Origin: Dyella flava
GTDB taxonomy: Bacteria > Pseudomonadota > Gammaproteobacteria > Xanthomonadales > Rhodanobacteraceae
Length of the DNA stretch: 64,000 nucleotides
NCBI RefSeq assembly: GCF_016904955.1
Contig: NZ_JADIKE010000034.1
Coordinates: 1 to 64,000, forward strand
Reading direction: 5' to 3'
The position numbers and the translations under genes were made by a program. Positions 33,299 through 43,002 of this stretch are shown here, piece by piece (the stretch's first letter is position 1; every line of letters begins with the position of its first letter). Under the pieces are notes generated by a model. The model was not told where the DNA came from. It saw nothing but the letters and a program-made list of their open reading frames with translations, and made no database searches.

Positions 33299-35464
33299 AT
33301 GCGTTCGCTTCATTACGGCCGTGTGGCCGCCTGCCTGCTGACCCTGATCATCTTGCTGTCGGGCGCCTCTGCCGCCCTCGCCCAGAGCGACACCCAGAGC
33401 CTCCTACCGGTCACCGAGGCCTACAAGCTCACCGCCGACAGCAGCACTCCCGGCGTGGTCAAGCTGCACTGGACCATCGCGCAGGACTACTACCTCTATC
33501 GCGGGCGCATGAACTTCAAGGCTGGCGATGGCGTCACGCTGGGTGCCGCGCAACTCCCGGATGGCGAGAAGCACGACGATCCGTACCTCGGCCCGGTGGA
33601 GACCTATCACCACAGCATTGATGCCAGCATTCCCTACACCGTCGCACCCGGCACGGCCCGGCTGACGCTGAGCGTGCGCTACCAGGGCTGCCACGAGACC
33701 GATCCGAAAATCTGTTATCCGCCGCATACGGAGCAGCTCGACCTGCCGATTCCTGCGGGTGCCGCGAACGCGGGCAACAAGCTCAACGATCTGCTCGGCG
33801 CACGTCCGCAGGGATTGGGCAGCGACAACAATGCCCCGTTACCCGCAGAGCAGGCCTTCCAGTTCAGCGCTATTGCGCAAGATGCGCATCATCTGCTGCT
33901 GCGCTGGACCATGCCCAAGGGCTATTACCTGTATCGCGACCAGACCACGTTGTCGCTGAAGGACGCATCGCAGCTGACGCTCACCCCGGCCTGGCCTGCC
34001 GGCACGCCGCATCAGGACGCGCATTTCGGCAACACCACGGTGTACTTCGGCGAAGTCGACGTGCCGGTGACGGTGAACGGCGATACATCCGGAGCCAAGA
34101 CCCTCGCCCTGGTGGCCAGCTTCCAGGGTTGCCAGGATGGCGGCCTGTGCTATCCGCTTATGACGCGCCAGGCGAACATCGACCTGACCGGGGGCAGTAC
34201 GGCGACCGGTGAAACGGTCCAGGGCCCGGCTCCAGAGATGCCGCCGAGTGGCGCAACGGCCGGCTCGCTGAACGTCAGCTTTTGGTATGCACTGCTGCTC
34301 GCTTTTGGCGGTGGCTTGATCCTCAACCTGATGCCCTGCGTGTTGCCGGTGCTCTCGATCAAGGCCATCGGCCTGCTGGAAAGCGGCGAAAACACCGCAC
34401 GCCGCCGCACCCATGCGTTGATGTATACGGCGGGCGTATTGGTAAGTTTCGTAACGCTCGGCCTGGTGATCATCGGCTTGAAAACGGCCTGGGGCGCGCA
34501 TTTGCAGAACGCCCTGGTGGTCGCGGTGCTGTCGCTGGTGATGCTGGCCGTGGCGCTGTCGATGTCCGGCGTGGTGCAGTTCGGCGCATCACTGGGCAAT
34601 ACCGGCAGCGCCCTGGCGAGTCGCTCCGGTCCCGCCGGTGATTTCTTTACCGGCGTGCTGGCCGTGGTGGTCGCCAGCCCGTGCACGGCGCCATTCATGG
34701 GCACGGCACTGGCGTATGCCCTCGTGGCTCCCATGCTGAGCGCCGTGCTGGTGTTCCTGGCGCTGGGCCTGGGACTGTCCCTGCCCTTCCTGGCCGTGGG
34801 ATTTGTGCCGGCGGTTTCACGCTGGCTGCCGCGTCCCGGCCGCTGGATGGAAACATTGAAGGAAGTGCTGGCCTTTCCGATGTATCTCACCGCCGCGTGG
34901 CTGGCGTGGGTGCTGGCGCATCAACGCGGCGCCGATGCGGTAGGGTTGCTGATGATCGCCGCGGTCATGCTGGCGATGACGCTATGGTGGCTTGAGCGCA
35001 GCCGTGGACGCGGCATGTTCAGTCGCGTGCTGGTGGCATTGCTGGCGCTGATCACCTTGGTTCCGCTGTATTACCTTTCCACGCTTCCCATCGCCACCGA
35101 AGCGGCAAGCAGTGATGGCGCCACGGTCGCCTATTCCCCGGAGAAGCTGGACGCCTTGCGCAAAGCCGGCACGCCGGTGTTCGTGGACATGACGGCCGAC
35201 TGGTGCGTGACCTGCAAGGCGAACGAGCATGCCGTACTCAATGGCGACGGCTTCCAGAACCTGCTCAAGCGCACCGGCACGGTCTATATGAAAGGCGACT
35301 GGACGGACGAGAACCCGGCCATTACGGCCTTCCTGCAGGAATACCACTCGCCGGGCGTGCCGCTGTATGTGGTTTTCCCCAAGGACGGCGGTCCAGGGCG
35401 GCAGCTGCCTACCGTGCTGACCTCGTCGCTGGTGGAGGAGGCGCTGACTGCGGCGGCGAAATAA
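33299..35464 (+). CDS. dsbD: Thiol:disulfide interchange protein DsbD with two N-terminal alpha domains
   Basis: 721 residues, about 150 longer than E. coli DsbD. After a signal peptide (ending ALAQS) come two successive DsbD-alpha-like domains. Each has its own Cys pair: QGCHETDPKICYPP near residues 130-138 and QGCQDGGLCYP near 276-283. Eight membrane helices carry the beta-domain cysteines in NLMPCVLP (about 346) and ASPCTAP (about 460). A C-terminal thioredoxin domain has WCVTC near 636. It moves electrons from cytoplasmic thioredoxin to periplasmic partners. The start at 33299 follows GGAG. A TlpA-like thioredoxin gene follows. Confidence 0.93.
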   Translation: MRSLHYGRVAACLLTLIILLSGASAALAQSDTQSLLPVTEAYKLTADSSTPGVVKLHWTIAQDYYLYRGRMNFKAGDGVTLGAAQLPDGEKHDDPYLGPVETYHHSIDASIPYTVAPGTARLTLSVRYQGCHETDPKICYPPHTEQLDLPIPAGAANAGNKLNDLLGARPQGLGSDNNAPLPAEQAFQFSAIAQDAHHLLLRWTMPKGYYLYRDQTTLSLKDASQLTLTPAWPAGTPHQDAHFGNTTVYFGEVDVPVTVNGDTSGAKTLALVASFQGCQDGGLCYPLMTRQANIDLTGGSTATGETVQGPAPEMPPSGATAGSLNVSFWYALLLAFGGGLILNLMPCVLPVLSIKAIGLLESGENTARRRTHALMYTAGVLVSFVTLGLVIIGLKTAWGAHLQNALVVAVLSLVMLAVALSMSGVVQFGASLGNTGSALASRSGPAGDFFTGVLAVVVASPCTAPFMGTALAYALVAPMLSAVLVFLALGLGLSLPFLAVGFVPAVSRWLPRPGRWMETLKEVLAFPMYLTAAWLAWVLAHQRGADAVGLLMIAAVMLAMTLWWLERSRGRGMFSRVLVALLALITLVPLYYLSTLPIATEAASSDGATVAYSPEKLDALRKAGTPVFVDMTADWCVTCKANEHAVLNGDGFQNLLKRTGTVYMKGDWTDENPAITAFLQEYHSPGVPLYVVFPKDGGPGRQLPTVLTSSLVEEALTAAAK

Positions 35465-35529
35465 GCAGTGAGAAACGAGAGAAGCTGTCAAACTGACCAG
35501 CTTCCCTGGTACTCCTGACTCTCTGCGCC

Positions 35530-36075
35530 ATGCTCAGCCGCACCAATCTTGTTGTCCTCGGTCTTGCCGTACTGGCCGCTGCGGCGGGTGGCTGGCTGCA
35601 GCACCAAAGCCGGCTGGCCCGCGTTCCGGTGGGCGTACATGTCACGAACGTCGGCGATCTCCGCCCGGATCTGGCCTTGCTCGACCTGGACGGCAAGGAG
35701 CGCCGGCTATCGGAATTCCACGGCAAGCGCGTACTGATCAACTTCTGGGCGAGCTGGTGCGGGCCCTGCCTGTCTGAAATGCCGGCCCTGCAGGCGGCAC
35801 AGCACAAGTTCGGCGATCAAGGCGCGATCGTGCTGGGTATTGCGATGGATGAACCTTCGCGCGTGCGTGTCTACCTTGCCAGCCATCCGGTCGATTACCC
35901 AATCCTGATCGGCCAGCTGGACTCGCCCAGCACCTCGCTGCGCTTCGGCGATATCGACGAAGTACTCCCCTTCAGCGTGCTGCTGGACGAACAGGGCCGC
36001 GTGCTCGCCGTCCAGCGTGGCCCACTCGACCGTGCGCAACTGACCAAATGGCTATCGCCTACAGCCGCGCTCTGA
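35530..36075 (+). CDS. Membrane-anchored TlpA/ResA-type thioredoxin
   Basis: 181 residues. An N-terminal uncleaved anchor (NLVVLGLAVLAAAAGGWLQ) is followed by a thioredoxin fold: LRPDLALLDLDGKERRLSEFHGKRVLINFWASWCGPC near residue 75, with the redox pair CGPC. It is probably a periplasmic reductant, for example for cytochrome c maturation or periplasmic thiols, recharged by the DsbD encoded 65 bases upstream. The exact client is unknown. Confidence 0.9.
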   Translation: MLSRTNLVVLGLAVLAAAAGGWLQHQSRLARVPVGVHVTNVGDLRPDLALLDLDGKERRLSEFHGKRVLINFWASWCGPCLSEMPALQAAQHKFGDQGAIVLGIAMDEPSRVRVYLASHPVDYPILIGQLDSPSTSLRFGDIDEVLPFSVLLDEQGRVLAVQRGPLDRAQLTKWLSPTAAL

Positions 36076-36213
36076 TGCGGTTTCCGACCTACATACGTCC
36101 ACGCACGGTCTAATCGGCGCTTCTCCTTCAAACATCGCCGAACTGCGTCGAACTGGACAACATCCCCGGCAACGCGCACACTGCGCGCATTCCGAGGCGC
36201 CCCAGAGCCCTAC

Positions 36214-36666
36214 ATGGCTAAGCTATTGGTCCTGCACGGACCCAACCTCAACCTGCTCGGTGTGCGCGAACCGGAGATCTACGGCCGGGAGACGCTGGCC
36301 GATATCAACAACCAGCTGGCCCAGCGCGCGCAGGCCGCCGGCCACGAGCTGGCCTGGTTTCAGTCCAACGCCGAGCACGAGCTGATCGGGCGCATTCACC
36401 AGGCCCGCGATGAGCAGGTCGACTACATCCTGATCAATCCGGGCGCCTTTACCCACACCAGCGTCGCCCTGCGCGATGCGCTGGCCGCCGTGGCCATCCC
36501 CTTCATCGAGCTGCACATGAGCAATGTGCATGCGCGCGAGCCGTTCCGGCACCACTCCTATCTGTCCGACCTGGCCGTGGGTGTGATCTGCGGCTTCGGC
36601 AGCGACAGCTACCGCCTGGGGCTGAACGCGGCCATGACCAAACTTGAACCAAAGCCTGCCGGCTAG
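36214..36666 (+). CDS. aroQ: 3-dehydroquinate dehydratase, type II
   Basis: 150 residues, the usual length. It opens [21 protein letters not shown] with the catalytic Tyr and flexible lid, then [33 protein letters not shown] and the active-site His in [17 protein letters not shown]. It converts 3-dehydroquinate to 3-dehydroshikimate in the shikimate pathway. It lies directly before accB-accC, an arrangement common in gammaproteobacteria. Confidence 0.97.
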   Translation: MAKLLVLHGPNLNLLGVREPEIYGRETLADINNQLAQRAQAAGHELAWFQSNAEHELIGRIHQARDEQVDYILINPGAFTHTSVALRDALAAVAIPFIELHMSNVHAREPFRHHSYLSDLAVGVICGFGSDSYRLGLNAAMTKLEPKPAG

Positions 36667-36737
36667 TTCACCGACAACCCTTTTTTTCACTTTCCGGCCG
36701 CCAAGCTGCGGCCCAAGACCTTGAGAAGGCAACACTT

Positions 36738-37196
36738 ATGGATCTGCGCAAGATCAAAAAACTGATCGACCTGCTCGAAGAGTCCAATCTCGCCGAACTG
36801 GAAATCAAGGAGGGCGAGGAAGTCGTCCGCCTGTCGCGCGTCCCCAAGGGCACCGTCACCGCCGCACCGGCTGCCGTACACGTACCCATGCCTGCCGTTG
36901 CCGCGCCGGCCCCCGTGGCCGCACCGGTTGTTGCCGGCGAAGCCGCCGCCAATCTGCCGGCCGGCCACGTCGTCAAGGCACCCATGGTAGGCACCTTCTA
37001 CGCCTCGGCCAGCCCGGGCGCACCGGCTTTCGTGAAGGTCGGCCAGCAGGTGAAAGCTGGCGAAACGCTCGGCATCATCGAAGCCATGAAGATGTTCAAC
37101 CAGATCGAAGCCGACGTGAGCGGCACGGTACAAGCCATCCTGATCGACAACGGCCAGCCCGTGGAATTCGATCAGCCGATGTTCGTGATCGCCTAA
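36738..37196 (+). CDS. accB: Biotin carboxyl carrier protein of acetyl-CoA carboxylase
   Basis: 152 residues. The N-terminus [28 protein letters not shown] is followed by an Ala/Pro-rich linker and a biotinyl domain with the lysine acceptor in [13 protein letters not shown] (near residue 117). It carries CO2 from the AccC active site to the carboxyltransferase in fatty acid synthesis. AGAAGG precedes the start. It is 13 bases upstream of accC, clearly one operon. Confidence 0.97.
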   Translation: MDLRKIKKLIDLLEESNLAELEIKEGEEVVRLSRVPKGTVTAAPAAVHVPMPAVAAPAPVAAPVVAGEAAANLPAGHVVKAPMVGTFYASASPGAPAFVKVGQQVKAGETLGIIEAMKMFNQIEADVSGTVQAILIDNGQPVEFDQPMFVIA

Positions 37197-37209
37197 ACGG
37201 CCGGCAACT

Positions 37210-38583
37210 ATGCAAAAGCTCGAAAAGGTCGTTATCGCCAATCGCGGCGAAATCGCGTTGCGCATCCTGCGTGCGTGTCACAGCCTCGGCATCAAGACCG
37301 TGGCAGTGCACTCCACCGCGGATCGCAATCTCAAGCATGTAGGGCTTGCGGATGAAGCCATCTGCATCGGCCCCGCGCCATCGGTCGACAGCTACCTCAA
37401 CATTCCGCGCATCATTGCCGCCGCGGAAATCACCGACGCCAACGCGATTCATCCGGGCTACGGCTTTCTCGCCGAACGCGCGGACTTCGCCGAGCAGGTT
37501 GAGCAATCCGGCTTCATCTTCATCGGCCCGACGGCCGATGTGATTCGCATGATGGGCGACAAGGTCCAGGCCATCCGCGCGATGAAAGCGGCGGGCGTGC
37601 CCTGCGTGCCCGGTTCTGGGGGGCCACTCGGCGACAACGTTGAAGAAAACATGCGCATCGCGCGTGAGATCGGCTACCCGGTGATCATCAAGGCCTCGGG
37701 CGGCGGCGGCGGCCGCGGCATGCGCGTGGTGCGCACCGAAGCGCATCTTGGCAACGCCATCACCATGACCAAGCAGGAAGCCAAGGCGGCGTTCGGCAAC
37801 GATCAGGTGTACATGGAGAAGTTCCTGGAAAATCCACGCCACGTGGAAATCCAGGTACTGGCCGACGGCCAAGGCAATGCGATCCACTTGTGCGAGCGCG
37901 ATTGCTCGATGCAGCGCCGTCATCAGAAGGTGGTGGAAGAAGCACCCGCACCGGGCGTCACGCCGGAACTGCGCGCCGAAATCGGCAAGGTGTGCGTCGA
38001 CGCATGCCTGCGCATCGGTTATCGCGGCGCGGGCACGTTCGAATTCCTGTTCGAGAACGGCCGCTTCTACTTCATCGAAATGAACACGCGTATCCAGGTG
38101 GAGCATCCGGTGACCGAGCTGATCACCGGCGTGGATCTGGTACGCGAACAGTTGCTGATCGCTGCCGGCGAAAAGCTTTCGATCAAGCAGGAAAGCATCA
38201 AGATCCAGGGCCATGCGATCGAATGCCGCATCAATGCCGAGGATCCCGAAACCTTCATGCCTTCGCCGGGAACGGTGAAGCGTTTTGAAGCGCCGGGCGG
38301 CCCGGGTGTGCGCGTGGATACGCATCTGTACGACGGCTACAGGATTCCGCCGAACTACGATTCGATGATCGGCAAGCTGATCGTGCATGGCCCTGATCGC
38401 GAAACGGCCATCGCACGCATGCGCCTCGCACTGGCTGAAACAGTGATCGAAGGCGTGAAGTGCAATATTCCGTTGCAGCAACGCATCATGTCCGATGTCG
38501 GGTTCCAGCAGGGTGGACAGAACATCCACTATCTGGAAAAGCGTATGGCGGAGCATAAGGAACATCCGCATAGCGGGCATTGA
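37210..38583 (+). CDS. accC: Biotin carboxylase subunit of acetyl-CoA carboxylase
   Basis: 457 residues. The biotin-carboxylase N-domain opens [23 protein letters not shown]. The ATP-grasp core has [14 protein letters not shown] near residue 160 and [20 protein letters not shown]. The catalytic [16 protein letters not shown] is near 285. It carboxylates the biotin on AccB using ATP and bicarbonate. Last gene of aroQ-accB-accC. The C-terminus is ordinary. Confidence 0.98.
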   Translation: MQKLEKVVIANRGEIALRILRACHSLGIKTVAVHSTADRNLKHVGLADEAICIGPAPSVDSYLNIPRIIAAAEITDANAIHPGYGFLAERADFAEQVEQSGFIFIGPTADVIRMMGDKVQAIRAMKAAGVPCVPGSGGPLGDNVEENMRIAREIGYPVIIKASGGGGGRGMRVVRTEAHLGNAITMTKQEAKAAFGNDQVYMEKFLENPRHVEIQVLADGQGNAIHLCERDCSMQRRHQKVVEEAPAPGVTPELRAEIGKVCVDACLRIGYRGAGTFEFLFENGRFYFIEMNTRIQVEHPVTELITGVDLVREQLLIAAGEKLSIKQESIKIQGHAIECRINAEDPETFMPSPGTVKRFEAPGGPGVRVDTHLYDGYRIPPNYDSMIGKLIVHGPDRETAIARMRLALAETVIEGVKCNIPLQQRIMSDVGFQQGGQNIHYLEKRMAEHKEHPHSGH

Positions 38584-38607
38584 ATGACCTGCTTTTCGTG
38601 CTCGCTT

Positions 38608-38745
38608 CCGCTCCCCTCCGGGGAGCGGATTGAGCTCAGCTGAGCTGGGCACGCTCGCCGGTAACTCGCATCGAAGCCTGCTTCGAGTGAACCTGATCGC
38701 AAGATTGACCCCTCACCCTACCCTCCCCCAGAGCGGCGAGGGAAA
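38608..38745. repeat. Intergenic palindromes after accC
   Basis: A stem CCGCTCCC/GGGAGCGG (38608-38628), a perfect 14-bp palindrome AGCTCAGCTGAGCT nearby (about 38632-38645), and a CCCCTCACCCTACCCTCCCC piece at 38709-38730. The last is related to the repeats at 13751-13946. The first hairpin may end the acc transcript, but no T run follows. Confidence 0.55.
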
Positions 38746-38777
38746 ATCGTCGTATCACGCTAACCAACGGAACGCCG

Positions 38778-39677
38778 ATGCCCTGGCTCGAACTCTCCCT
38801 GATCGCCCGTGCCGAACAACAGCCGCGTGTGGAAGAAGCGCTGGATGACCTGGGTGCACTGTCGATCACACTGCAAGATGCCGACGCGGAAACGCCCGAC
38901 GAGCAGGCCATCTTCGAGCCTGGCGTTGGCGAAGTACCGTTGTGGCCGACGATCACCCTTCAGGCACTGTTCGATGCCGATACCGATCGGCGTGGCCTCA
39001 CCGAAGCACTCAGCGAACTGCTGCCCTGGCTCGAACCCGATCAGCTCAGCTTCCGCGAGGTCGCCGACGAAGACTGGGAACGTGCATGGATGGACCAGTT
39101 CAAACCGATGCCGTTCGGGCGGCGGTTATGGATCTATCCGTGGAATATCGAGCCGCCCGAGGATGACAGTGTCGTCGTGCGCCTGGATCCCGGCCTGGCC
39201 TTCGGCAGCGGTACGCATCCTACGACCGCATTGTGCCTGGAATGGCTGGACAGCCTTGATCTCGCCGGCAAGCGCGTGATCGATTACGGCTGTGGCTCGG
39301 GCATACTCGCCATCGCTGCGCTCAAGCTGGGTGCCGCTTGCGCGGTCGGCGTGGACAATGATCCGCAAGCCCTCACGGCCTCGGGCGACAATGCCGAACG
39401 CAATCAGGTTGCTGACCGGCTGGCGCTTTTCCTGCCGGAAGATTTCGCCGACGAACCCGCCGACGTGTTCGTTGCGAACATCCTCGCCGGCCCCTTGGGC
39501 GAATTGGCACCAACGTTCGCAGCGGCGGCAAAACCGGGCGCGCCGTTTGCGATCTCCGGCATTCTGCAAGGCCAGCAAGACGAACTGGTCGCGCGTTATG
39601 CCGAATGGTTCGATGCATTGCGTGTGGATACACGCGAGGATTGGGTGCGCATCAGCGGTTATCGGCGCCTCCCTTGA
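38778..39677 (+). CDS. prmA: Ribosomal protein L11 methyltransferase
   Basis: 299 residues. The N-terminal substrate-recognition domain (PWLELSLIARAEQQPRVEEAL ... DEDWERAWMDQFKPMPFGRRLWIYP) is followed by a SAM-binding domain with LDPGLAFGSGTHPTTALCLEWL and VIDYGCGSGILAIAALKLGA near residue 170. It trimethylates ribosomal protein L11. First of the conserved prmA, zinc-ribbon protein, fis, purH series. Confidence 0.97.
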   Translation: MPWLELSLIARAEQQPRVEEALDDLGALSITLQDADAETPDEQAIFEPGVGEVPLWPTITLQALFDADTDRRGLTEALSELLPWLEPDQLSFREVADEDWERAWMDQFKPMPFGRRLWIYPWNIEPPEDDSVVVRLDPGLAFGSGTHPTTALCLEWLDSLDLAGKRVIDYGCGSGILAIAALKLGAACAVGVDNDPQALTASGDNAERNQVADRLALFLPEDFADEPADVFVANILAGPLGELAPTFAAAAKPGAPFAISGILQGQQDELVARYAEWFDALRVDTREDWVRISGYRRLP

Positions 39678-39839
39678 CCCCACTTTCCCTTGCTCAGAGA
39701 AGGTCGCAGTGAGCCGTCAATTTTGCGCATCGGGTAATTGCAAGTACGCTTCGGGGAAGATCGCGCAAACCCGGCCCTTTACCTCGATCCGCTCTCCTTG
39801 GGGGAGAGCGGCGACGGAAGCGAAAACACTCTAAAAAGC

Positions 39840-40637
39840 ATGTATACGCAATGCCCTGAATGCCTGTCCGTGTTTTCAGTGGACGCGCGCACGCTCGCGC
39901 AGGCACACGGCTTTGTCATGTGCGGACATTGCGGTGCGGGCTTCGATTGCATCAGCACCCTGGCCGATCAGCTGCCGCCGGAACCGTTCGACGAATTGCC
40001 GTCGCACGAACCTGGTGTAGAACCGCCGAAAGTCGAACTGGTGGTCTATCGCCCCCAGCCTGCCCTGCCGGAAGCCGTCGCCGAAGAGGACGCGCCACAG
40101 CCACTGCGCGACGACTTCGCCGATCTGATCATTACCCCGCGCTTTGCGCGCGACGTGCGCGCCGATCGGCCACGGCGCTGGCCGTGGGTGCTTGCCTGCT
40201 TGTTTTTATTGCTTGGCCTGGCCGCGCAGCTTGCATGGGCATTGCGCGACACGCTGATCGCGGACCCGGCCACCGGTCCGGTACTGAGCGAGGTATGCGC
40301 CGCATTGGCATGTCGACTACCGCCAGTGCGTGACATTGACAAGCTGCGTCTATTGGCACGTGACGTGCAAAGCCACCCGACCGTTCCCGGCGCCCTGCTG
40401 ATCAGTGCCAATTTGCGCAATGACGCAAGCTTTACGCAACCCTGGCCGATTGTTGTCATCCGCCTTTCGGACGGCAACGGCAAGGTCATCGCCATGCGGC
40501 GTTTGAATCCTTACGAGTACCTTGACGACATGGATGCGCTGCGTCGCGGCATTGCCCCTGGTGCTAGCGCAGCATTGGTTTTCGAGGTAGAGGATCCGGG
40601 TCATCAGGCCGTTGCCTTTGACCTTGGCTTTGAATAA
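39840..40637 (+). CDS. Zinc-ribbon DUF3426 membrane protein
   Basis: 265 residues. The N-terminal MJ0042-type zinc ribbon is visible as CPECLSVFSV ... CGHCGAGF (two CxxC pairs within 30 residues). One membrane helix (WPWVLACLFLLLGLAAQLAWAL, near residue 115) is followed by a periplasmic domain with the DUF3426 pattern LLISANLRNDASFTQPWP, and MRRLNPYEYL. The function is unknown. The start at 39840 was chosen because the zinc ribbon begins at residue 5. The gene regularly sits between prmA and fis in this order of bacteria. Confidence 0.88.
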   Translation: MYTQCPECLSVFSVDARTLAQAHGFVMCGHCGAGFDCISTLADQLPPEPFDELPSHEPGVEPPKVELVVYRPQPALPEAVAEEDAPQPLRDDFADLIITPRFARDVRADRPRRWPWVLACLFLLLGLAAQLAWALRDTLIADPATGPVLSEVCAALACRLPPVRDIDKLRLLARDVQSHPTVPGALLISANLRNDASFTQPWPIVVIRLSDGNGKVIAMRRLNPYEYLDDMDALRRGIAPGASAALVFEVEDPGHQAVAFDLGFE

Positions 40638-40861
40638 GCCGTTGTCCTAGCTAGTGTCTTATCGCAGGTTGGGTCGCTTAGTGCCTGTTCGGCTTGGGCT
40701 TCTCATTTTTCCTATGCAAGGCTCTTAATTTTGTCGCCCGTCGCGAGTACACTCGATCCCTCGCGCAAAAGAAAGCGCGACTGCCGATCCGCCGCGAATG
40801 CGGTAACTGCCATAAACATGGCGACGGCCCATGCAGCCGTTGCGTGAGTACGTGAGGGGAA

Positions 40862-41149
40862 ATGTCCTTGAACGCAGTCAGACTGCCTGTCAACGAGGCT
40901 GCTCGTGAATCCTCGTCGCAGAGCGCACTGAGTGAGTGCGTCAGTCGTACCGTACGCCGCTATCTTGCGGACATCGGTGACACGTCGTGCGACGAAGGTC
41001 TGCACGCGCTGGTGATTCGCGAAGTCGAAGGCCCGTTGCTGCGTGAAGTGCTGGCATTCCACGATGGCAACCAGAGCCGTGCTGCGGCCGTGCTCGGCAT
41101 CAATCGCGCCACCCTGCGCAAGAAACTCTCGGCCCACGGCCTGCTCTGA
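40862..41149 (+). CDS. fis: Nucleoid-associated DNA-binding protein Fis
   Basis: 95 residues. The C-terminal helix-turn-helix reads HDGNQSRAAAVLGINRATLRKKLSAHGLL, the Fis signature, and the central helices include EGPLLREVLAF. Fis bends DNA and controls rRNA, recombination and growth-phase genes. AGGGGA lies 2-7 bases before the ATG. It sits 109 bases before purH. Confidence 0.95.
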   Translation: MSLNAVRLPVNEAARESSSQSALSECVSRTVRRYLADIGDTSCDEGLHALVIREVEGPLLREVLAFHDGNQSRAAAVLGINRATLRKKLSAHGLL

Positions 41150-41200
41150 GTTATCGGCGCCACGCGTCGTTTAGCCGTCCAAATGCCTTTATATAACGGT

Positions 41201-41229
41201 CCGGCCAAGCATGGCCGGCCGCGCTATAA
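41201..41229 (+). promoter_or_regulatory. Hairpin and -10 box upstream of purH
   Basis: A 7-bp inverted repeat CCGGCCA-agca-TGGCCGG (41201-41218) is followed by a perfect TATAAT (41224-41229), 29 bases before the purH ATG. No good -35 is visible; the palindrome occupies its place and could be an operator. It could equally end the fis transcript. Confidence 0.5.
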
Positions 41230-41258
41230 TGTGCGGCTTTACAGCTCTGGAAGCCGCC

Positions 41259-42869
41259 ATGTCCGCACCTGCCGTCACCTCCATTCGCCGCGCCCTGATC
41301 AGCGTTTCGGACAAGACCGGGCTGATTGAGCTGGGGCGCCGCCTGGCCGCCGCCAAGGTGGAACTGCTCTCTACCGGCGGCAGCGCCAAGGCCCTGCGCG
41401 AGGCCGGTATTGCGGTCAAGGATGTCAGCGACGTCACCGGCTTCCCCGAAATCATGGACGGCCGCGTCAAGACCCTGCACCCGAAGGTGCACGGCGGCCT
41501 GCTGGGCCGCCGTGGCACCGATGACAAAGTCATGGCCGAACTGGATATCGCGCCGATCGATCTGCTGGTGCTGAACCTTTATCCGTTCGAGGCCACGGTC
41601 GCCAAGCCGGATTGCACGCTCGAACAAGCGATCGAGAACATCGATATCGGCGGCCCCGCCATGCTGCGCTCCGCCGCCAAAAACTGGAACGATGTCGGCG
41701 TACTCACCTCGCCCGATCAGTACGAGGACGCACTCGTCGAAATCGAGCAACAAGGTGGCTTGAGTCGGGCAACACGCTTCAGGCTTTCGGTAGCCGCCTT
41801 CAATCGCGTATCCAATTACGACGGCGCGATCAGCGATTACTTGTCCGGCCTGCAACTCAATGACACGCAGGAGGCCATTGCCGGTCACGACGCGTTCCCC
41901 GGCCAGATCAACGGCCGTTTCGTCAAGCTGATGGACCTGCGCTACGGTGAGAATCCGCATCAGCAGGCTGCTTTCTATCGCGACCTTTATCCCGCACCCG
42001 GCACGCTCGCCACGTTCCAGCAAGTGCAGGGCAAGGAACTGTCGTTCAACAACATCGCCGATTCCGATGCCGCCTGGGAATGCGTGCGCAGCTTCAGCAA
42101 GCCGGCCTGCGTGATCGTCAAGCATGCCAACCCGTGCGGCGTGGCGGTGAGCCTGGACGGCATCGGCCGTGCCTACGATCTGGCCTACCAGACGGATCCC
42201 ACCTCGGCGTTCGGCGGCATCATCGCCTTCAATCGCGAGGTGGATGGCGCGACCGCGCGCGCGATCGTCGAACGCCAGTTTGTGGAAGTGGTGCTGGCCC
42301 CGGGCTACGCGGATGACGCGCTGAAAGCCTTCGCCAAAAAGACGAACGTGCGCGTGCTGGTCATTCCGGCACCGGCCGGCGGCGACCTCAGCCACGCCCA
42401 TCCGGGCAACGATTCCCGCCGCGTGGGTTCGGGCCTGCTGATCCAGACGGCGGATCGCGGCATGGTCACCGCGGACGACTTGAAGATCGTCACGCGCCGC
42501 GCACCAACCGAAGCGGAGATCAACGATCTGATCTTTGCCTGGAAAGTGGCCAAGTACGTCAAGAGCAACGCCATCGTGTATGCGCGCGATCGCCAGACCA
42601 TCGGCATTGGTGCCGGCCAGATGAGCCGCGTTTACAGTGCGCGCATTGCCGGCATCAAGGCAGCCGATGAGAAGCTGGAAGTGCGTGGCTCAGTGATGGC
42701 ATCCGATGCGTTCTTCCCGTTCCGCGACGGCATCGATGCCGCCGCCGCGGCGGGCATCCGCGCCGTGATTCAGCCGGGCGGCTCCATGCGCGATGCCGAA
42801 GTGATTGCGGCCGCCGATGAACACGATATGGCGATGGTATTCACCGGCATGCGCCACTTCCGCCACTGA
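41259..42869 (+). CDS. purH: Bifunctional AICAR formyltransferase / IMP cyclohydrolase
   Basis: 536 residues. The N-terminal IMP cyclohydrolase domain ([42 protein letters not shown]) is followed by the AICAR transformylase domain: [26 protein letters not shown] with the catalytic Lys-His segment IVKHANPCG near residue 285, and [12 protein letters not shown] near the end. It catalyses the last two steps of IMP synthesis. The start at 41259 lies downstream of the TATAAT box; the longer frame would begin inside the promoter. Confidence 0.97.
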   Translation: MSAPAVTSIRRALISVSDKTGLIELGRRLAAAKVELLSTGGSAKALREAGIAVKDVSDVTGFPEIMDGRVKTLHPKVHGGLLGRRGTDDKVMAELDIAPIDLLVLNLYPFEATVAKPDCTLEQAIENIDIGGPAMLRSAAKNWNDVGVLTSPDQYEDALVEIEQQGGLSRATRFRLSVAAFNRVSNYDGAISDYLSGLQLNDTQEAIAGHDAFPGQINGRFVKLMDLRYGENPHQQAAFYRDLYPAPGTLATFQQVQGKELSFNNIADSDAAWECVRSFSKPACVIVKHANPCGVAVSLDGIGRAYDLAYQTDPTSAFGGIIAFNREVDGATARAIVERQFVEVVLAPGYADDALKAFAKKTNVRVLVIPAPAGGDLSHAHPGNDSRRVGSGLLIQTADRGMVTADDLKIVTRRAPTEAEINDLIFAWKVAKYVKSNAIVYARDRQTIGIGAGQMSRVYSARIAGIKAADEKLEVRGSVMASDAFFPFRDGIDAAAAAGIRAVIQPGGSMRDAEVIAAADEHDMAMVFTGMRHFRH

Positions 42870-42894
42870 TGCATCACGTATTTCACCGATTGCA

Positions 42895-42975
42895 GTAGGT
42901 TGGGTTAGCGCAGCGTAACCCAACGATGTTTGTTGCTTCGATGGAATTCTGTTGGGTTACGCTAACCCAACCTAC
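42895..42975. repeat. Inverted repeat of the GTAGGTTGGGTTAGCG type
   Basis: The outer arms GTAGGTTGGGTTAGCG (42895-42910) and its complement (42960-42975) are perfect over 16 bp. Each half is itself palindromic because CGTAACCCAAC follows. It lies between the convergent purH and symporter genes and could act as a bidirectional terminator. The same kind of sequence is a frequent intergenic repeat in proteobacteria. Confidence 0.85.
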
Positions 42976-43002
42976 GCAAACACGTCGATCCGCGAGCCTG
43001 CT

